DNA from: Mesorhizobium loti
GTDB taxonomy: Bacteria; Pseudomonadota; Alphaproteobacteria; Rhizobiales; Rhizobiaceae
Reading direction: 5' to 3'
DNA: 64,000 nt
Assembly (NCBI GenBank): GCA_002356515.1
Contig: AP017608.1
Coordinates: 16,492-80,491 of the forward strand
The translations under genes and the position numbers were made by a program. Positions 1 through 8,624 of the stretch are shown one piece after another. How positions within the stretch are numbered: the stretch's first letter is position 1; each line of letters opens with the position of its first letter. The notes beneath the pieces were generated by a model, which made no database searches, was not told the DNA's origin, and saw only the letters and a program-made list of their open reading frames with translations.

Positions 1-1020
1 GCAACGGAATGGATCACCAATAAGCACAGGAATGATGTGGCTTTCAGTCGGCATGACCGGGATGCCCGCCTCTTTCAGCAATCCGATTAAAAGGTTCGTT
101 TGCCGGCGCAGAGCAATTCGTTCCGAATCTGAATCGCGAAGATGGCGGAGCGCAGCCAGCGCACCAGCCGCCACCGCCGGCGCAAGCGCCGTGGTGAAAA
201 TGAAACCGATCGAGAAGCTTCGTATGCTGTCAACAATGGAAGCCGGTCCGGTCACATAACCCCCCATCGAGCCGAACGCTTTACCGAGCGTCCCTTCGAT
301 GATGGTTGGACGATTCATGATGCCAAGTTCCGCGGCAATGCCGGCGCCTTTCGGACCGTACATTCCCGATGCGTGAACTTCATCCAGGAACGTCATTGCG
401 CCAAATTCGTCCGCCACGTCACAAATATCTTTGATCGGTGAAATGTCACCGTCCATTGAATATACCGATTCAAAAACAACGATCTTGGGTCTTGGAGGAT
501 TTACACTGCCCAGAAGTTCCCGCAAATGCGCAACATCGTTATGCCGGAAGACGCGCTTTTCCGCCCGGCTGTTGCGGCATCCACTGATAATCGAAGCATG
601 GTTGTGCGCGTCGGAAAATATAACTGTGTTCGGCATCAACGACGCCAATGTACTCAATGATGAATCGTTCGAGCTGAAGCCGGAAACAAAAATCAATCCT
701 GCTTCCTTATTGTGAAAATCCGCAAGCTCGCGCTCCAGCAAGACATGATAGTGGTTGGTGCCACCAATGTTTCGGGATCCACCCGATCCTGCGCCGTTGG
801 CATCGATAGCGCGCTTCATTGCCGACAGCACTTTGGGGTGCTGTCCCATGCCGAGATAATCGTTAGTGCACCAAATGGTTATCTCTTTTCGGCCGTCAGG
901 CCCATTGAGCCAGGCCTTAGGAAAGTTCCCAGACTGACGATCCACATCGGCAAATTCACGATATTCGCCGCGTCCTTTGAGTTGCTCGATTCGTTCTGCG
1001 AAATATTGGACATAGTCCAT
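1..1020 (-). CDS. hemA: 5-aminolevulinate synthase (ALAS), 3' part outside the window
   Basis: Condenses glycine and succinyl-CoA to 5-aminolevulinate, the first step of the alphaproteobacterial (Shemin) haem pathway, in the cytoplasm. The reverse strand reads open from ATG at 1020 (GGGAG seven bases upstream) to position 1, giving 340 residues; the family is about 400 long, so only the C-terminal end is missing. The N-terminus MDYVQYFAER is typical. PLP-fold motifs are visible: ESVYSMDGD near 184-192, DEVHASGMYG near 213-222, and TLGKAFG with the PLP lysine at about residue 247. The related enzymes KBL and BioF share this fold, but the N-terminus and the motif set favour ALAS. A second hemA copy elsewhere in the genome is possible. 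Confidence 0.93.
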   Translation of the reverse strand, partial: MDYVQYFAERIEQLKGRGEYREFADVDRQSGNFPKAWLNGPDGRKEITIWCTNDYLGMGQHPKVLSAMKRAIDANGAGSGGSRNIGGTNHYHVLLERELADFHNKEAGLIFVSGFSSNDSSLSTLASLMPNTVIFSDAHNHASIISGCRNSRAEKRVFRHNDVAHLRELLGSVNPPRPKIVVFESVYSMDGDISPIKDICDVADEFGAMTFLDEVHASGMYGPKGAGIAAELGIMNRPTIIEGTLGKAFGSMGGYVTGPASIVDSIRSFSIGFIFTTALAPAVAAGALAALRHLRDSDSERIALRRQTNLLIGLLKEAGIPVMPTESHIIPVLIGDPFRC

Positions 1021-1355
1021 ATCAATCTCCCGTTGGGAAACCGTTTTTCGGCGCGCCGCGTGCACACCGCCAACGCCCGTCGCATGCGTCAGCAAGCACC
1101 CAGCAAATTGGATCTTGACTTACTGGTTGATCTTGCCCGGATTCGGTTGCCATAATTAATTGAATAACAGGCCCCAAATCTCAAGTGAAAAAGTGTTACA
1201 GACTGTAAATTACTTGTCACAAAAACAAAATAAATATTTAAAATTGCATACTACCGAAATATACTTCATAAGTTATCTTGCAGATTTCTATTTACGCCGT
1301 AGACGCATAAGCGCGGAGCCATGGGCGAGCTGTAACAGAGACGAGGAGAATTCCC
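1021..1355. other. Intergenic region, AT-rich, divergent promoters of hemA and gntR-1
   Basis: No gene is visible. About 1155-1310 is strikingly AT-rich compared with the surroundings, as expected for divergent promoters. At 1264-1280 the core ATAAGTTAT matches the centre of the palindrome found at three other loci here, but its flanks do not match, so it is only a weak operator candidate for the neighbouring GntR regulator. Confidence 0.5.
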
Positions 1356-2033
1356 ATGGGCGTTATGGAGATGCAGCCCGGTGAGATGGGCAGCCTGTCC
1401 GCCCGGGTTTACAACAAGGTGCGGGAAGCCCTAATCATCGGCAATTTCACACCGGGCGATCGCCTCCTCATGCAGCATCTTGCGGAGCAGCTCGGAACCA
1501 GCATCACGCCGGTACGCGAAGCTTGTCTGCGGCTCGTCAGCGAGCAGGCACTCGAACTGCGCTCCGGCAGGTTCGTCACGGTGCCAGACCTCAGCTGCGC
1601 CCGCTACATCCAGATCAAGCTGATCCGCATGGCGCTTGAAGGGCTAGCGACAGAACACGCTACCGACCATGTTACCCCCGCCGATCTCGAACAGCTTGAG
1701 AGCTTCCGCGCCTCTTTCGTAAAAAGCGAAAAGGCCGGCAATCTCGAGGAAGCGCGATTCTCCGATCGCTCTTTCCACTTCGGCGTCTACCGCCTGTCGC
1801 GTATGCCGATGCTGGTCGGACAGATCGAAACCATGTGGGCCTCGATGGGTCCAATCCTCAACGTCTACTACCGGGAAATTCATAACGGTTATACCGGCGG
1901 GGAAGAACATGACCATCTCATCGAGGCCTTGAGGACTGGCAACAAGAAGGAAGCTCGCGAGGCGATCGAGAACGACATCAGGCGGGGCTCGCCTAGTCTT
2001 CTGCGCTATTTCGAGGAGCGCGGTTCCGACTGA
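1356..2033 (+). CDS. GntR/FadR-family transcriptional regulator (paralogue 1)
   Basis: A 225-residue repressor-type regulator with an N-terminal winged helix (about residues 10-75; the TSITPVREACLRL recognition-helix region is clear) and an all-helical FCD-type ligand domain (about 85-220) with metal- or ligand-binding histidines. The start is ATG 1356, preceded by GAGGAGA. It is closely similar along its whole length to the regulator at 12552-13235; both share LEG.LA, FHFGVYRLS.M and GPILNVYY. It converges on the SDR gene with only 13 bp between stops. The ligand is unknown; FCD regulators usually bind small organic acids or sugars. Together with its paralogue it is the natural candidate to bind the 17-bp palindromes at 3826, 13294 and 16566. 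Confidence 0.9.
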   Translation: MGVMEMQPGEMGSLSARVYNKVREALIIGNFTPGDRLLMQHLAEQLGTSITPVREACLRLVSEQALELRSGRFVTVPDLSCARYIQIKLIRMALEGLATEHATDHVTPADLEQLESFRASFVKSEKAGNLEEARFSDRSFHFGVYRLSRMPMLVGQIETMWASMGPILNVYYREIHNGYTGGEEHDHLIEALRTGNKKEAREAIENDIRRGSPSLLRYFEERGSD

Positions 2034-2046
2034 GTGCGCCCTCTAG

Positions 2047-2799
2047 CTAGGCACCATCGACCTGCGCGACGCGCGGCGTGCGCAGGCCGGCCGTTTCTCC
2101 GCCGTCTACAGTCACCACCGTGCCGTTGACATAGGTCGATTGATCCGAAAGCAACCAAGCGACGACATCCGCGACCTCTTCAGGGGCACCGAAGCGGTTG
2201 GCAGGGATCCGCAGTTCGAGCTGCTTCTTGCGTAGTGCATTGCTTATGATCTCGCCCATCATGCGCGTCTCGATCTGGCCGGGGCAGACAGCGTTGAAGC
2301 GGACCTCCTCGCCGAATTCCAGCGCGAGCGCCTGCGTCAGGCCGATGACCGCGGCCTTCGAGGCGCAGTAGGCGGCGAGCCCTTCTTCGCCCGTCTTTCC
2401 GGCAATGCTGGCGATGTTGACGACTGAACCCCTCCCGTGCCGCAAGCCTTCCAGCGCATGACGGATGAAGAAAAAGGCGCTGCGTGCATTAACAGCCATG
2501 ACCTCATCCCAATCGTCCTGGGTGGCGGAGGCGAAGGCAACGCGCTTCGACATGCCGGCATTGTTCACGAGGCCCGCGAGCCGGCCGTCGCCAAGTTCAA
2601 GCGCGCGGTCGATGACGCGGCGGCAATGGTCTTCACGGATGACGTCACCGGCGACGAACGTGACGCCGTGATTGGCCCGTTCGAGCGTCGCGCCCGCTTC
2701 TGCATCTCGGCCGGTCGCCACCACTCTGGAACCGGCAGACGCAAGTTTCTCCACGCAGGCCCGCCCTATCCCGTGCGTGGCCCCTGTTACGATGATCAT
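2047..2799 (-). CDS. SDR-family NAD(P)-dependent oxidoreductase
   Basis: A classical short-chain dehydrogenase of 250 residues, the usual length. It has the Rossmann motif TGATHGIG (5-12), NNAG (79-82) and the catalytic triad Ser131, Tyr144, Lys148 in YCASK; the C-terminal YVNGTVVTVDGGET is typical of the FabG/2-dehydro-3-deoxygluconate dehydrogenase type. It probably oxidises or reduces a hydroxyl/ketone group of the compound handled by the neighbouring catabolic genes; the substrate is not readable. A decayed paralogue on the opposite strand follows at about 3285-3833. The ATG at 2799 is the first start in frame with the Rossmann motif. Confidence 0.92.
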   Translation of the reverse strand: MIIVTGATHGIGRACVEKLASAGSRVVATGRDAEAGATLERANHGVTFVAGDVIREDHCRRVIDRALELGDGRLAGLVNNAGMSKRVAFASATQDDWDEVMAVNARSAFFFIRHALEGLRHGRGSVVNIASIAGKTGEEGLAAYCASKAAVIGLTQALALEFGEEVRFNAVCPGQIETRMMGEIISNALRKKQLELRIPANRFGAPEEVADVVAWLLSDQSTYVNGTVVTVDGGETAGLRTPRVAQVDGA

Positions 2800-2969
2800 T
2801 CCAATTCACTCCATTACGTATTGGCAACCGCACGGTTTGCGGCGGCTCGCTTCTGGGCCAATGCACCACATCAAAACGATGGAAATGATGATTAGCAACG
2901 TCGACGACGGTGCTCAAGCGCCGCGCCGTCGACAAAAACGGCTAGGTTGGCGATACTGCGCATGATGAG

Positions 2970-3175
2970 AAGGCGCGATCCGCCGCGAGTTCGATCGGCT
3001 CGAACTGTTGCTCGCCCAGATCAAGCGGATAGAGGCCGAGCGCGACGCCCTGTTGACAACCGAAGTCGCCGAAACCCCGGCAGCGACATTGACCTCAAGA
3101 CTGGTCTTGTCCTCCGGGGTCCTTGCCGCCGTAAGCGGGATATTGGAGCAGCCGCTCAAGCGGCGACGTATGTGA
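2970..3175 (+). pseudogene. IS110-family transposase fragment (tentative)
   Basis: One frame reads EFDRLELLLAQIKRIEAERD and on to a stop at 3173-3175. This resembles the conserved stretch of IS110/IS1111 transposases just before the C-terminal transposase_20 (helix-hairpin-helix) domain. Only about 65 residues remain, with no start and no DEDD catalytic domain. It lies between the intact SDR gene and the broken SDR copy, so an old insertion may have caused the rearrangement here. The family call rests on memory of the family pattern. Confidence 0.38.
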
Positions 3176-3284
3176 GCTTGATCAGGCCCGAATCTCCGAG
3201 CCGCGTCACGCAATCGGGCCCCGATGCACGTCTCATCGCCTGCGATGCGAGCGACGAAGCGGGCTGTCGACGAAGCCGCGCTGG

Positions 3285-3833
3285 ACTTTGGCCGGGGAAG
3301 ATCGACGGGCTCTTCAACAATGCACGAATGACGGGGCGGGGCGACTTCTCGTGTGCAACCCTCGACGGCTGGGAGATCATGACTGTGAATGCGCTCGGCA
3401 TTCATGTTCACATGCGTGACACTGGCACTTTGCGCGGCGCGCGGCTCCGTCGTCATGGTGTCTTCGGTTGACGGGCGAATGGGGGAGGAGGAAGGGCTTG
3501 CCATCTATTCGGCCTCGGTGATCGCCTTGGCTTATTCGCTGGCGCGGGAGATCAGCGAGGTGCGGTTCAATGCTGGCTGCCAAGTCAAGATTGCGACCCG
3601 GATGGCGGGCACGCTTGCCATTCCTGGCCGCAGGGCTCTGTTGGAAAGCCGCATACCGGTCGGTTGTAGGGAAGCCCCGAGGGTGTCCCCGAGGCCCGTT
3701 GCATGGCTGCTGTCTCCGGCCTCGTCTTTTCGTCAGGGGGATCGTGGTGCCGGCGGACGGCGGCGAAACTGGGATTGAAGACCCCTGCCCGGCTGAAACA
3801 GCATCGGCTAATGAAAGCCCTATTGACTTATAA
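3285..3833 (+). pseudogene. Decayed SDR oxidoreductase paralogue
   Basis: Three reading frames in succession carry pieces of one SDR: IDGLFNNARMTGRGDF and TLDGWEIMTVNA (about 3300-3395), then ARGSVVMVSSVDGRMGEEEGLAIYSAS through ESRIPVG (about 3435-3660), then VVPADGGETGIEDP (about 3745-3785). The Asn-Asn-Ala-Gly motif is damaged (NNAR) and the catalytic YSASK has lost its lysine, so no active enzyme can be made. It resembles the intact SDR at 2047-2799 (shared GEEGLA.Y.AS, VRFNA, VDGGETxG) and looks like a diverged duplicate, here in the orientation of the downstream transporter operon. The last frame's stop lies inside the palindromic operator at 3826-3842. Confidence 0.8.
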
Positions 3834-3842
3834 CTTATAAGT
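3826..3842. promoter_or_regulatory. 17-bp palindromic operator (perfect copy)
   Basis: ACTTATAA-C-TTATAAGT is a perfect 8-bp inverted repeat around one central base. It lies about 170 bp upstream of the ABC transporter operon. Near copies occur at 13294-13310 and 16566-16582. Size and AT-rich dyad symmetry suit a GntR/FadR dimer, and two such regulators are encoded in this window. Binding is inferred. Confidence 0.75.
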
Positions 3843-4010
3843 AGTACTGTGGCGTTGTGAATGAGCAGTAGCGCGGACGGACCCTAAGGCGCATTCGCCG
3901 AAACGGTGACTTCCACGCATCAGCAAATCTCTCTGCTCCCAAGGCAGACCGCGGAGCCGGCGAAATCGCCGGCTCCCGGACCGGGAACACACGAAAAAAT
4001 GGGGAATCAC

Positions 4011-5081
4011 ATGACCAAGAATCGCGCTTTCCACTCCATGCTCGCGGCGGCTTTCGTCACCGGCGTGGCCGTCCTGCCCAACGCCGCCCAGGCAAAGGAT
4101 TGGTGGCCCTTCAAGATCAACGCGGCCAAGGACGGCGATCTGAAAAAAGTCGAGGCACTCGATTATGTGCCGCTGGAAAAGGCCGAGAAGCCCTGGAATC
4201 TCTGCGTTTTGTTTCCGCACCTCAAGGACAGCTACTGGGTCTCGGTCGACTACGGCATCGTGGAAGAAGCAAAGCGCCTGGGTGTCAAGGTGACGGTGCT
4301 GCAGGCCGGCGGCTATGACGCGCTGCCGAAGCAGCTGTCGCAATATGACGATTGCGTCGCTTCCGGCGCCCAGGGCATCCTCGTCGCCGCCATCTCGGAA
4401 GCCGGCCTGGCGGCCAAGTTGAAGGAGGGCGACGCCAAGGGTCTTGTCCAGATCGCCGTCGCCAATCCCATCCTGGAAACTCCGATCACCGCACGCATCA
4501 CTCCCGATACCTACCAGAAGGGTTTTCAGGAGGGTGAGTACCTCAAGAAGTACCTCGGCGACAAAAAGACCACCGCGATCGGCCTGCCGGGTCCGCAGGG
4601 ATCGGGTTGGGCGGAGAGCTATATGGCGGGGTTCCGCGACAGCACCAAAACCGGCAACATCAAGCTCGTGGCCGAGCTCTACGGTGAGCCCGGCGTTCCG
4701 CAAAGCCTGCGCATCGTCGAGGACGCTTTGCAGACCTATCCGGATCTCAATGTGATCTGGGGCGGGGCAGCGGCGGCGGAAGCGGCCGTCAGTGCCGTCG
4801 CTGACGCCGGCCGCGACGACGTCGTGATCATGTCGTCGTACGAGAACCAGACGATGCTGAAGCTGGTCAAGGAAGGCAAGGTGCTTGGCTTCGCCGCCGA
4901 GTATCCGGTCATGATGGGGCGCATCAGCGTCGACCTCGCGGTGCGGGCGTTGGAAAAGAAGGACTATGAAAAAGTTCTGCTGGTCGCGCCGGGTATCGTG
5001 ACCAAGGACAACGTCGACAAGATCGACCCGACGCAGATTTTCGCGCCCGATGGGTGGAAACCCGAATTTTCGGTAAAATAG
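4011..5081 (+). CDS. TorT-like periplasmic binding protein of an ABC transporter
   Basis: A type I periplasmic binding protein of 356 residues. A Sec signal peptide is clear (MTKNRAFHSM, then a hydrophobic core ending at AAQA-KD). The mature part resembles the TorT/LsrB-like branch: WWPFKI near the N-terminus, then YWVSVDYGIVEEAKRLGV and the sugar-binding-type lobes. It presumably captures the substrate of this operon in the periplasm and delivers it to the permeases encoded downstream. ATG 4011 is chosen because GGGGA lies just before it and the signal peptide begins there; upstream in-frame starts (3906, 3999) would add non-signal residues. Ribose-type family membership is firm; the ligand is unknown. 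Confidence 0.88.
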   Translation: MTKNRAFHSMLAAAFVTGVAVLPNAAQAKDWWPFKINAAKDGDLKKVEALDYVPLEKAEKPWNLCVLFPHLKDSYWVSVDYGIVEEAKRLGVKVTVLQAGGYDALPKQLSQYDDCVASGAQGILVAAISEAGLAAKLKEGDAKGLVQIAVANPILETPITARITPDTYQKGFQEGEYLKKYLGDKKTTAIGLPGPQGSGWAESYMAGFRDSTKTGNIKLVAELYGEPGVPQSLRIVEDALQTYPDLNVIWGGAAAAEAAVSAVADAGRDDVVIMSSYENQTMLKLVKEGKVLGFAAEYPVMMGRISVDLAVRALEKKDYEKVLLVAPGIVTKDNVDKIDPTQIFAPDGWKPEFSVK

Positions 5082-5152
5082 TCACGTTTTCGATGGGCGG
5101 TGAGCCTCAGCCTCGGCCGCCGCCCTTTTTGCTTCGATGTCGGGGTGTCAAG

Positions 5153-6655
5153 ATGCTTGAACTTACGGGTATGACGAAGCGTTTCGGGGGTGTGGTCGCG
5201 CTTGATGGCGTCGATTTCACGCTGCTGAGCGGTGAAGTCCATGCCCTTCTTGGCGAAAACGGCGCCGGCAAGTCGACGCTAATCAATCTTATAGCGGGAA
5301 CGTATGGCTGGACTGAAGGCTCGTGCCGTATCGACGGCGAAACTGTTCCCGCGCTCACCCCTCAGAAATCCCGCGATGCCGGGGTCGCGGCGGTGTTCCA
5401 GGAATTCAGTCTCGTCCCCGACCTCACGGTCGAGGAGAACCTGTTTCTCGGACGCGAATTGAAAGGAGGGCTTTTCCTGAGCCGACGCGCGATGCGCGCC
5501 CGCGCTGAGGAACGCTTCCGCGAAATTGGCTTTCACGTAGAGCTGGACAGCAAGATCGAAACGCTGACCCGAGCGCAAAAGCAGATGGTGGAGATTGCCA
5601 AGGGCATGCTTTCTGATGCTAAGGTACTCATCCTCGACGAGCCGACCGCGTCGCTTACCGATGGTGAAGCGGAAAAACTGTTCGCCGCCATCGCAGGCCT
5701 TAAGGCGCGGGGCGTCGGTATCATCTATGTGTCGCACCGCATGGCGGAGATCCGTCGGCTCGCGGACCGTGTTACGGTCTTGCGAGGAGGGCGTAAGATC
5801 GACACCGTGGCCATCGCCGCAGCATCCGACGCGACGCTGATCGAGATGATGGTGGGCCAGCCGGTCGAACGACTGTATCCGTCGATTAGCCAGCGCCCCG
5901 CCGATGTCGTGCTGGCGACCAGGGGGATAGGTGTCTCCGGCACCGTATCCAATGCCTCCATCACGGTCAGGGCTGGAGAAATCGTCGGCCTGGCAGGCTT
6001 GGTTGGCTGCGGCCGCAGCGAACTTTGCCGAGCCGTGTTCGGCCTGGAGCGTGTGACGTCCGGTGAGATCGAACTCCATGGCGCGGTGGTTCGAGCGCCA
6101 GCCCCGCACAGCATGTTGCGTGCCGGACTTTGTTACTATCCAGCGGATCGCGGCGCCGAGGGACTGGCCCTCAGCCGCCCGGGCCGCGAGAATGTGACCA
6201 TGGCCGCGCTCGATGATCCGAGACTGTCCCACGGCGGACTGCTCAAGTCGTGGCGCGAGCGCCGGGCGATAGCCGCGCCGTTGAAGACACTGGGGCTGCG
6301 ACCGATGGCGCCCGAACGCGCGGCGTCGTCCTTTTCGGGAGGAAACCAGCAGAAACTCGTGCTGGCTCGCGGTCTGATGCGCCCGGTCTCGGTCCATATT
6401 TTCGATGAACCGACGGTTGGCATCGACGTCGGCGCCAAAAGCGAGGTCTACCGGCTTATGAAAAGCCTGGTGGAGAATGGCGCGGCCATTCTGCTGTCAT
6501 CGTCCGAACTGCCAGAACTCGTTCACCTGGCCAACCGCGTATATGTCATGCGCGAAGGGCGCATAGTCGCCGAACTCAAAGCCGACGGCATCACCGAGGC
6601 CACCGTGCTGCGTCACTATTTCGACGCCGAAACCGGCACCACGGAGGCGGCATGA
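5153..6655 (+). CDS. Sugar-type ABC transporter ATPase (RbsA/MglA type)
   Basis: A double-domain ATPase of 500 residues, the family length. The first domain has Walker A GENGAGKST (34-42), a signature-like region around LTRAQKQMVEIAKG and Walker B ILDEPTASL. The second domain has the usual degenerate Walker A (GLVGCGRSE), the intact signature SFSGGNQQKL and Walker B FDEPTVGIDVG. It powers uptake by the two permeases encoded next. ATG 5153 starts the conserved N-terminus MLELTGMTKRFGGV; the longer open frame from 5054 overlaps the binding-protein gene and has no family support. Its stop overlaps the next start (ATGA at 6652). Confidence 0.95.
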   Translation: MLELTGMTKRFGGVVALDGVDFTLLSGEVHALLGENGAGKSTLINLIAGTYGWTEGSCRIDGETVPALTPQKSRDAGVAAVFQEFSLVPDLTVEENLFLGRELKGGLFLSRRAMRARAEERFREIGFHVELDSKIETLTRAQKQMVEIAKGMLSDAKVLILDEPTASLTDGEAEKLFAAIAGLKARGVGIIYVSHRMAEIRRLADRVTVLRGGRKIDTVAIAAASDATLIEMMVGQPVERLYPSISQRPADVVLATRGIGVSGTVSNASITVRAGEIVGLAGLVGCGRSELCRAVFGLERVTSGEIELHGAVVRAPAPHSMLRAGLCYYPADRGAEGLALSRPGRENVTMAALDDPRLSHGGLLKSWRERRAIAAPLKTLGLRPMAPERAASSFSGGNQQKLVLARGLMRPVSVHIFDEPTVGIDVGAKSEVYRLMKSLVENGAAILLSSSELPELVHLANRVYVMREGRIVAELKADGITEATVLRHYFDAETGTTEAA

Positions 6656-7626
6656 GCCCTGACACGCTGCGGCGACGCTTTCTGGAAACCGGCGGGATCG
6701 TCATCCTGCTTCTGGTCGCGGTCGCGGGTGCGGCCGCGATCATCGAACCGCGTTTTCTGAACCGCCTGAACATCCTCAACGTCCTGCGCAATTTCTCCTT
6801 CCTGGCGGTTCCGGCGATCGGCCAGATGATCGTCATGACCACGGGTGGCTTTGATCTGTCAGTCGGCGCCACAATGGCGTTGGCGTCGGTTGTCACGGCC
6901 GCGGCGATGGCCGCGATGCCGGACGCGCATGGGGTCCAGCTGCTGGCACCGGTGGCGCTGGCTCTGGCCAGCGGCGCTTGTGTTGGCCTGGTAAACGGCA
7001 CGCTGGTGGCGCGGCTTTCCCTATCCCCTTTCATGGTGACATTGGCGTCTTTGTCGATCGTCGCCGGGATTACGCTCTACTACACCCAGGGCATCCCGAT
7101 ATATGGCGTTTCCGACGCCTTCGTCGATGCGATCGGGCGAGGGCAGGTGCTTGGCCTGCCGCCCGTCCTATTGCTTGCGCTAGCGGTGATCGCCATCGCC
7201 ATCATTCTGCAGCGCCGGACCGCGCTCGGGCGCCACTTCTACGCCGTCGGCGGCAACCTCGGCGCCGCCCGGCTGTCGGGTGTGCGGACCCACCGTGTGT
7301 TGATAACCGCCTATGTGCTCTCTGGTCTTCTAGCCGCGCTCACCGGCGTCCTGATCACCGCTCGCATCGGTTCTGGCCAGTCCACGATCGGCGGTACGCT
7401 TGGACTGGAGACGATCGCCGCGGCGGTGATCGGCGGCGTTTCATTGCGCGGCGGCTCGGGCCGTGCCGAGAACGTCGCCATGGCGGCGCTGTGCCTCTCA
7501 ATCATCGCCAATGCGATGAACCTCACGCAGATCGACAGCAAGTTCCAGACGCTGGTCCTAGGCTTGGTACTCATCGGCGCGCTGGCTTTTGACCGTTTCG
7601 TTCAGGGGAGGCGGGCCAATGTCTGA
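6652..7626 (+). CDS. ABC transporter permease (RbsC type) 1
   Basis: A 324-residue inner-membrane permease with about nine hydrophobic helices and the family motif near GGFDLSVGATMAL. The C-terminal coupling region is GRHFYAVGGNLGAARLSGVR. It is translationally coupled to the ATPase (4-bp ATGA overlap) and overlaps the second permease by 8 bp. It presumably forms a heterodimeric channel with the next gene product, as is common when two RbsC-like genes lie in one operon. Confidence 0.94.
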   Translation: MSPDTLRRRFLETGGIVILLLVAVAGAAAIIEPRFLNRLNILNVLRNFSFLAVPAIGQMIVMTTGGFDLSVGATMALASVVTAAAMAAMPDAHGVQLLAPVALALASGACVGLVNGTLVARLSLSPFMVTLASLSIVAGITLYYTQGIPIYGVSDAFVDAIGRGQVLGLPPVLLLALAVIAIAIILQRRTALGRHFYAVGGNLGAARLSGVRTHRVLITAYVLSGLLAALTGVLITARIGSGQSTIGGTLGLETIAAAVIGGVSLRGGSGRAENVAMAALCLSIIANAMNLTQIDSKFQTLVLGLVLIGALAFDRFVQGRRANV

Positions 7627-8608
7627 TCGTCCAGACATCGCGACTCCGGCCGTTCTTGACCGTGCTCGCCCGGACATCCGCCAGCTCGCGGCGCAGGCCA
7701 AGCTGCCGGGGCTCATATTCCTGGCCTTGCTGGTTCTCGGTCTGCTCGACCCGCGCATCGTCTCGAGCGGCAATCTCTGGAACATCGCGATACAGACCAG
7801 CTATCTCGCACTCTTCGCCATGGCCCAGACCATGGTGCTGCTGACGCGCGGCTTCGACCTGTCGCTTGGTTTTACCGTCTCGCTCGTCAGCGTCATATCG
7901 GCGATGGTGATGACGGGAACCGGCGATATGCCCATCCTGTGGGGAATCGCCGCCGGCCTCGGTGTCGGCCTGCTGATCGGCGGGCTAAACGGCTTCCTCA
8001 TCGCCGGTATCGGCATCAACCCCCTGGTGACGACGCTTGGCATGGCCAATATTGTGATGGCACTGGCGTCAACCGTCAGCGGGGGCTTTCCCGTGCCAGG
8101 CATTCCCGAAGCCTTCACGGACGCCTTGGCGGAGGGACGGCTGATCGGCATTCCGGTGCCTATCCTGTTCGCCGCGCTGTGTTTCGTCCTGCTGTTCCTT
8201 GTCCTGCGCTTCACCGTGTTGGGCCGCGGCCTGTACCTGATCGGCGCCAACCCTCGCGCGGCGAAGGCGGCGGGCGTTCGAACCGGACGCGTCGTTGCGA
8301 TCGACTACGTGGTCTGCTCGCTGCTGGCCGCGATTGGCGCCATGCTCCTCACCGCGCGCACGGGATCGGGCGAGCCCAATCTCGGCGGCAACCTGACTCT
8401 GGAATCGATAGCGGCGGCTGTGGTCGGTGGCGTGCGCCTCACCGGCGGCGAAGGAGGCGTCACGGCGGCTCTGCTCGGTGCCCTGTTCATCACGGTCATT
8501 TCCAACGCCATGAATCTCATGCAGGTTGACGGGTATCTGCAGCAGGTTCTTTTGGGCCTCATCATTCTGGCCAGCCTGATACTGGGCCGCGATCACAAGA
8601 AACGTTAA
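7619..8608 (+). CDS. ABC transporter permease (RbsC type) 2
   Basis: A 329-residue permease homologous to the preceding one: TRGFDLSLGFTVSL and GLYLIGANPRAAKAAGVRTGR correspond to the same conserved segments. The N-terminus is about 40 residues longer before the first helix and is hydrophilic. ATG 7619 is used because it overlaps the upstream stop (ATGTCTGA); an upstream in-frame start at 7589 lies inside the previous gene. Last gene of the uptake unit; the hydantoinase genes begin 16 bp later in the same direction, so co-transcription is likely. Confidence 0.94.
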   Translation: MSDRPDIATPAVLDRARPDIRQLAAQAKLPGLIFLALLVLGLLDPRIVSSGNLWNIAIQTSYLALFAMAQTMVLLTRGFDLSLGFTVSLVSVISAMVMTGTGDMPILWGIAAGLGVGLLIGGLNGFLIAGIGINPLVTTLGMANIVMALASTVSGGFPVPGIPEAFTDALAEGRLIGIPVPILFAALCFVLLFLVLRFTVLGRGLYLIGANPRAAKAAGVRTGRVVAIDYVVCSLLAAIGAMLLTARTGSGEPNLGGNLTLESIAAAVVGGVRLTGGEGGVTAALLGALFITVISNAMNLMQVDGYLQQVLLGLIILASLILGRDHKKR

Positions 8609-8624
8609 CAGCTCTGGACCTTAA

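Noticed and set aside
5279..6397. Long leftward open frame (372 codons) opposite the ABC ATPase gene
   Set aside because: It is the antisense shadow of a high-GC coding gene. The product is rich in Arg/His/Asp, shows no domain, and the sense strand encodes all ABC motifs.
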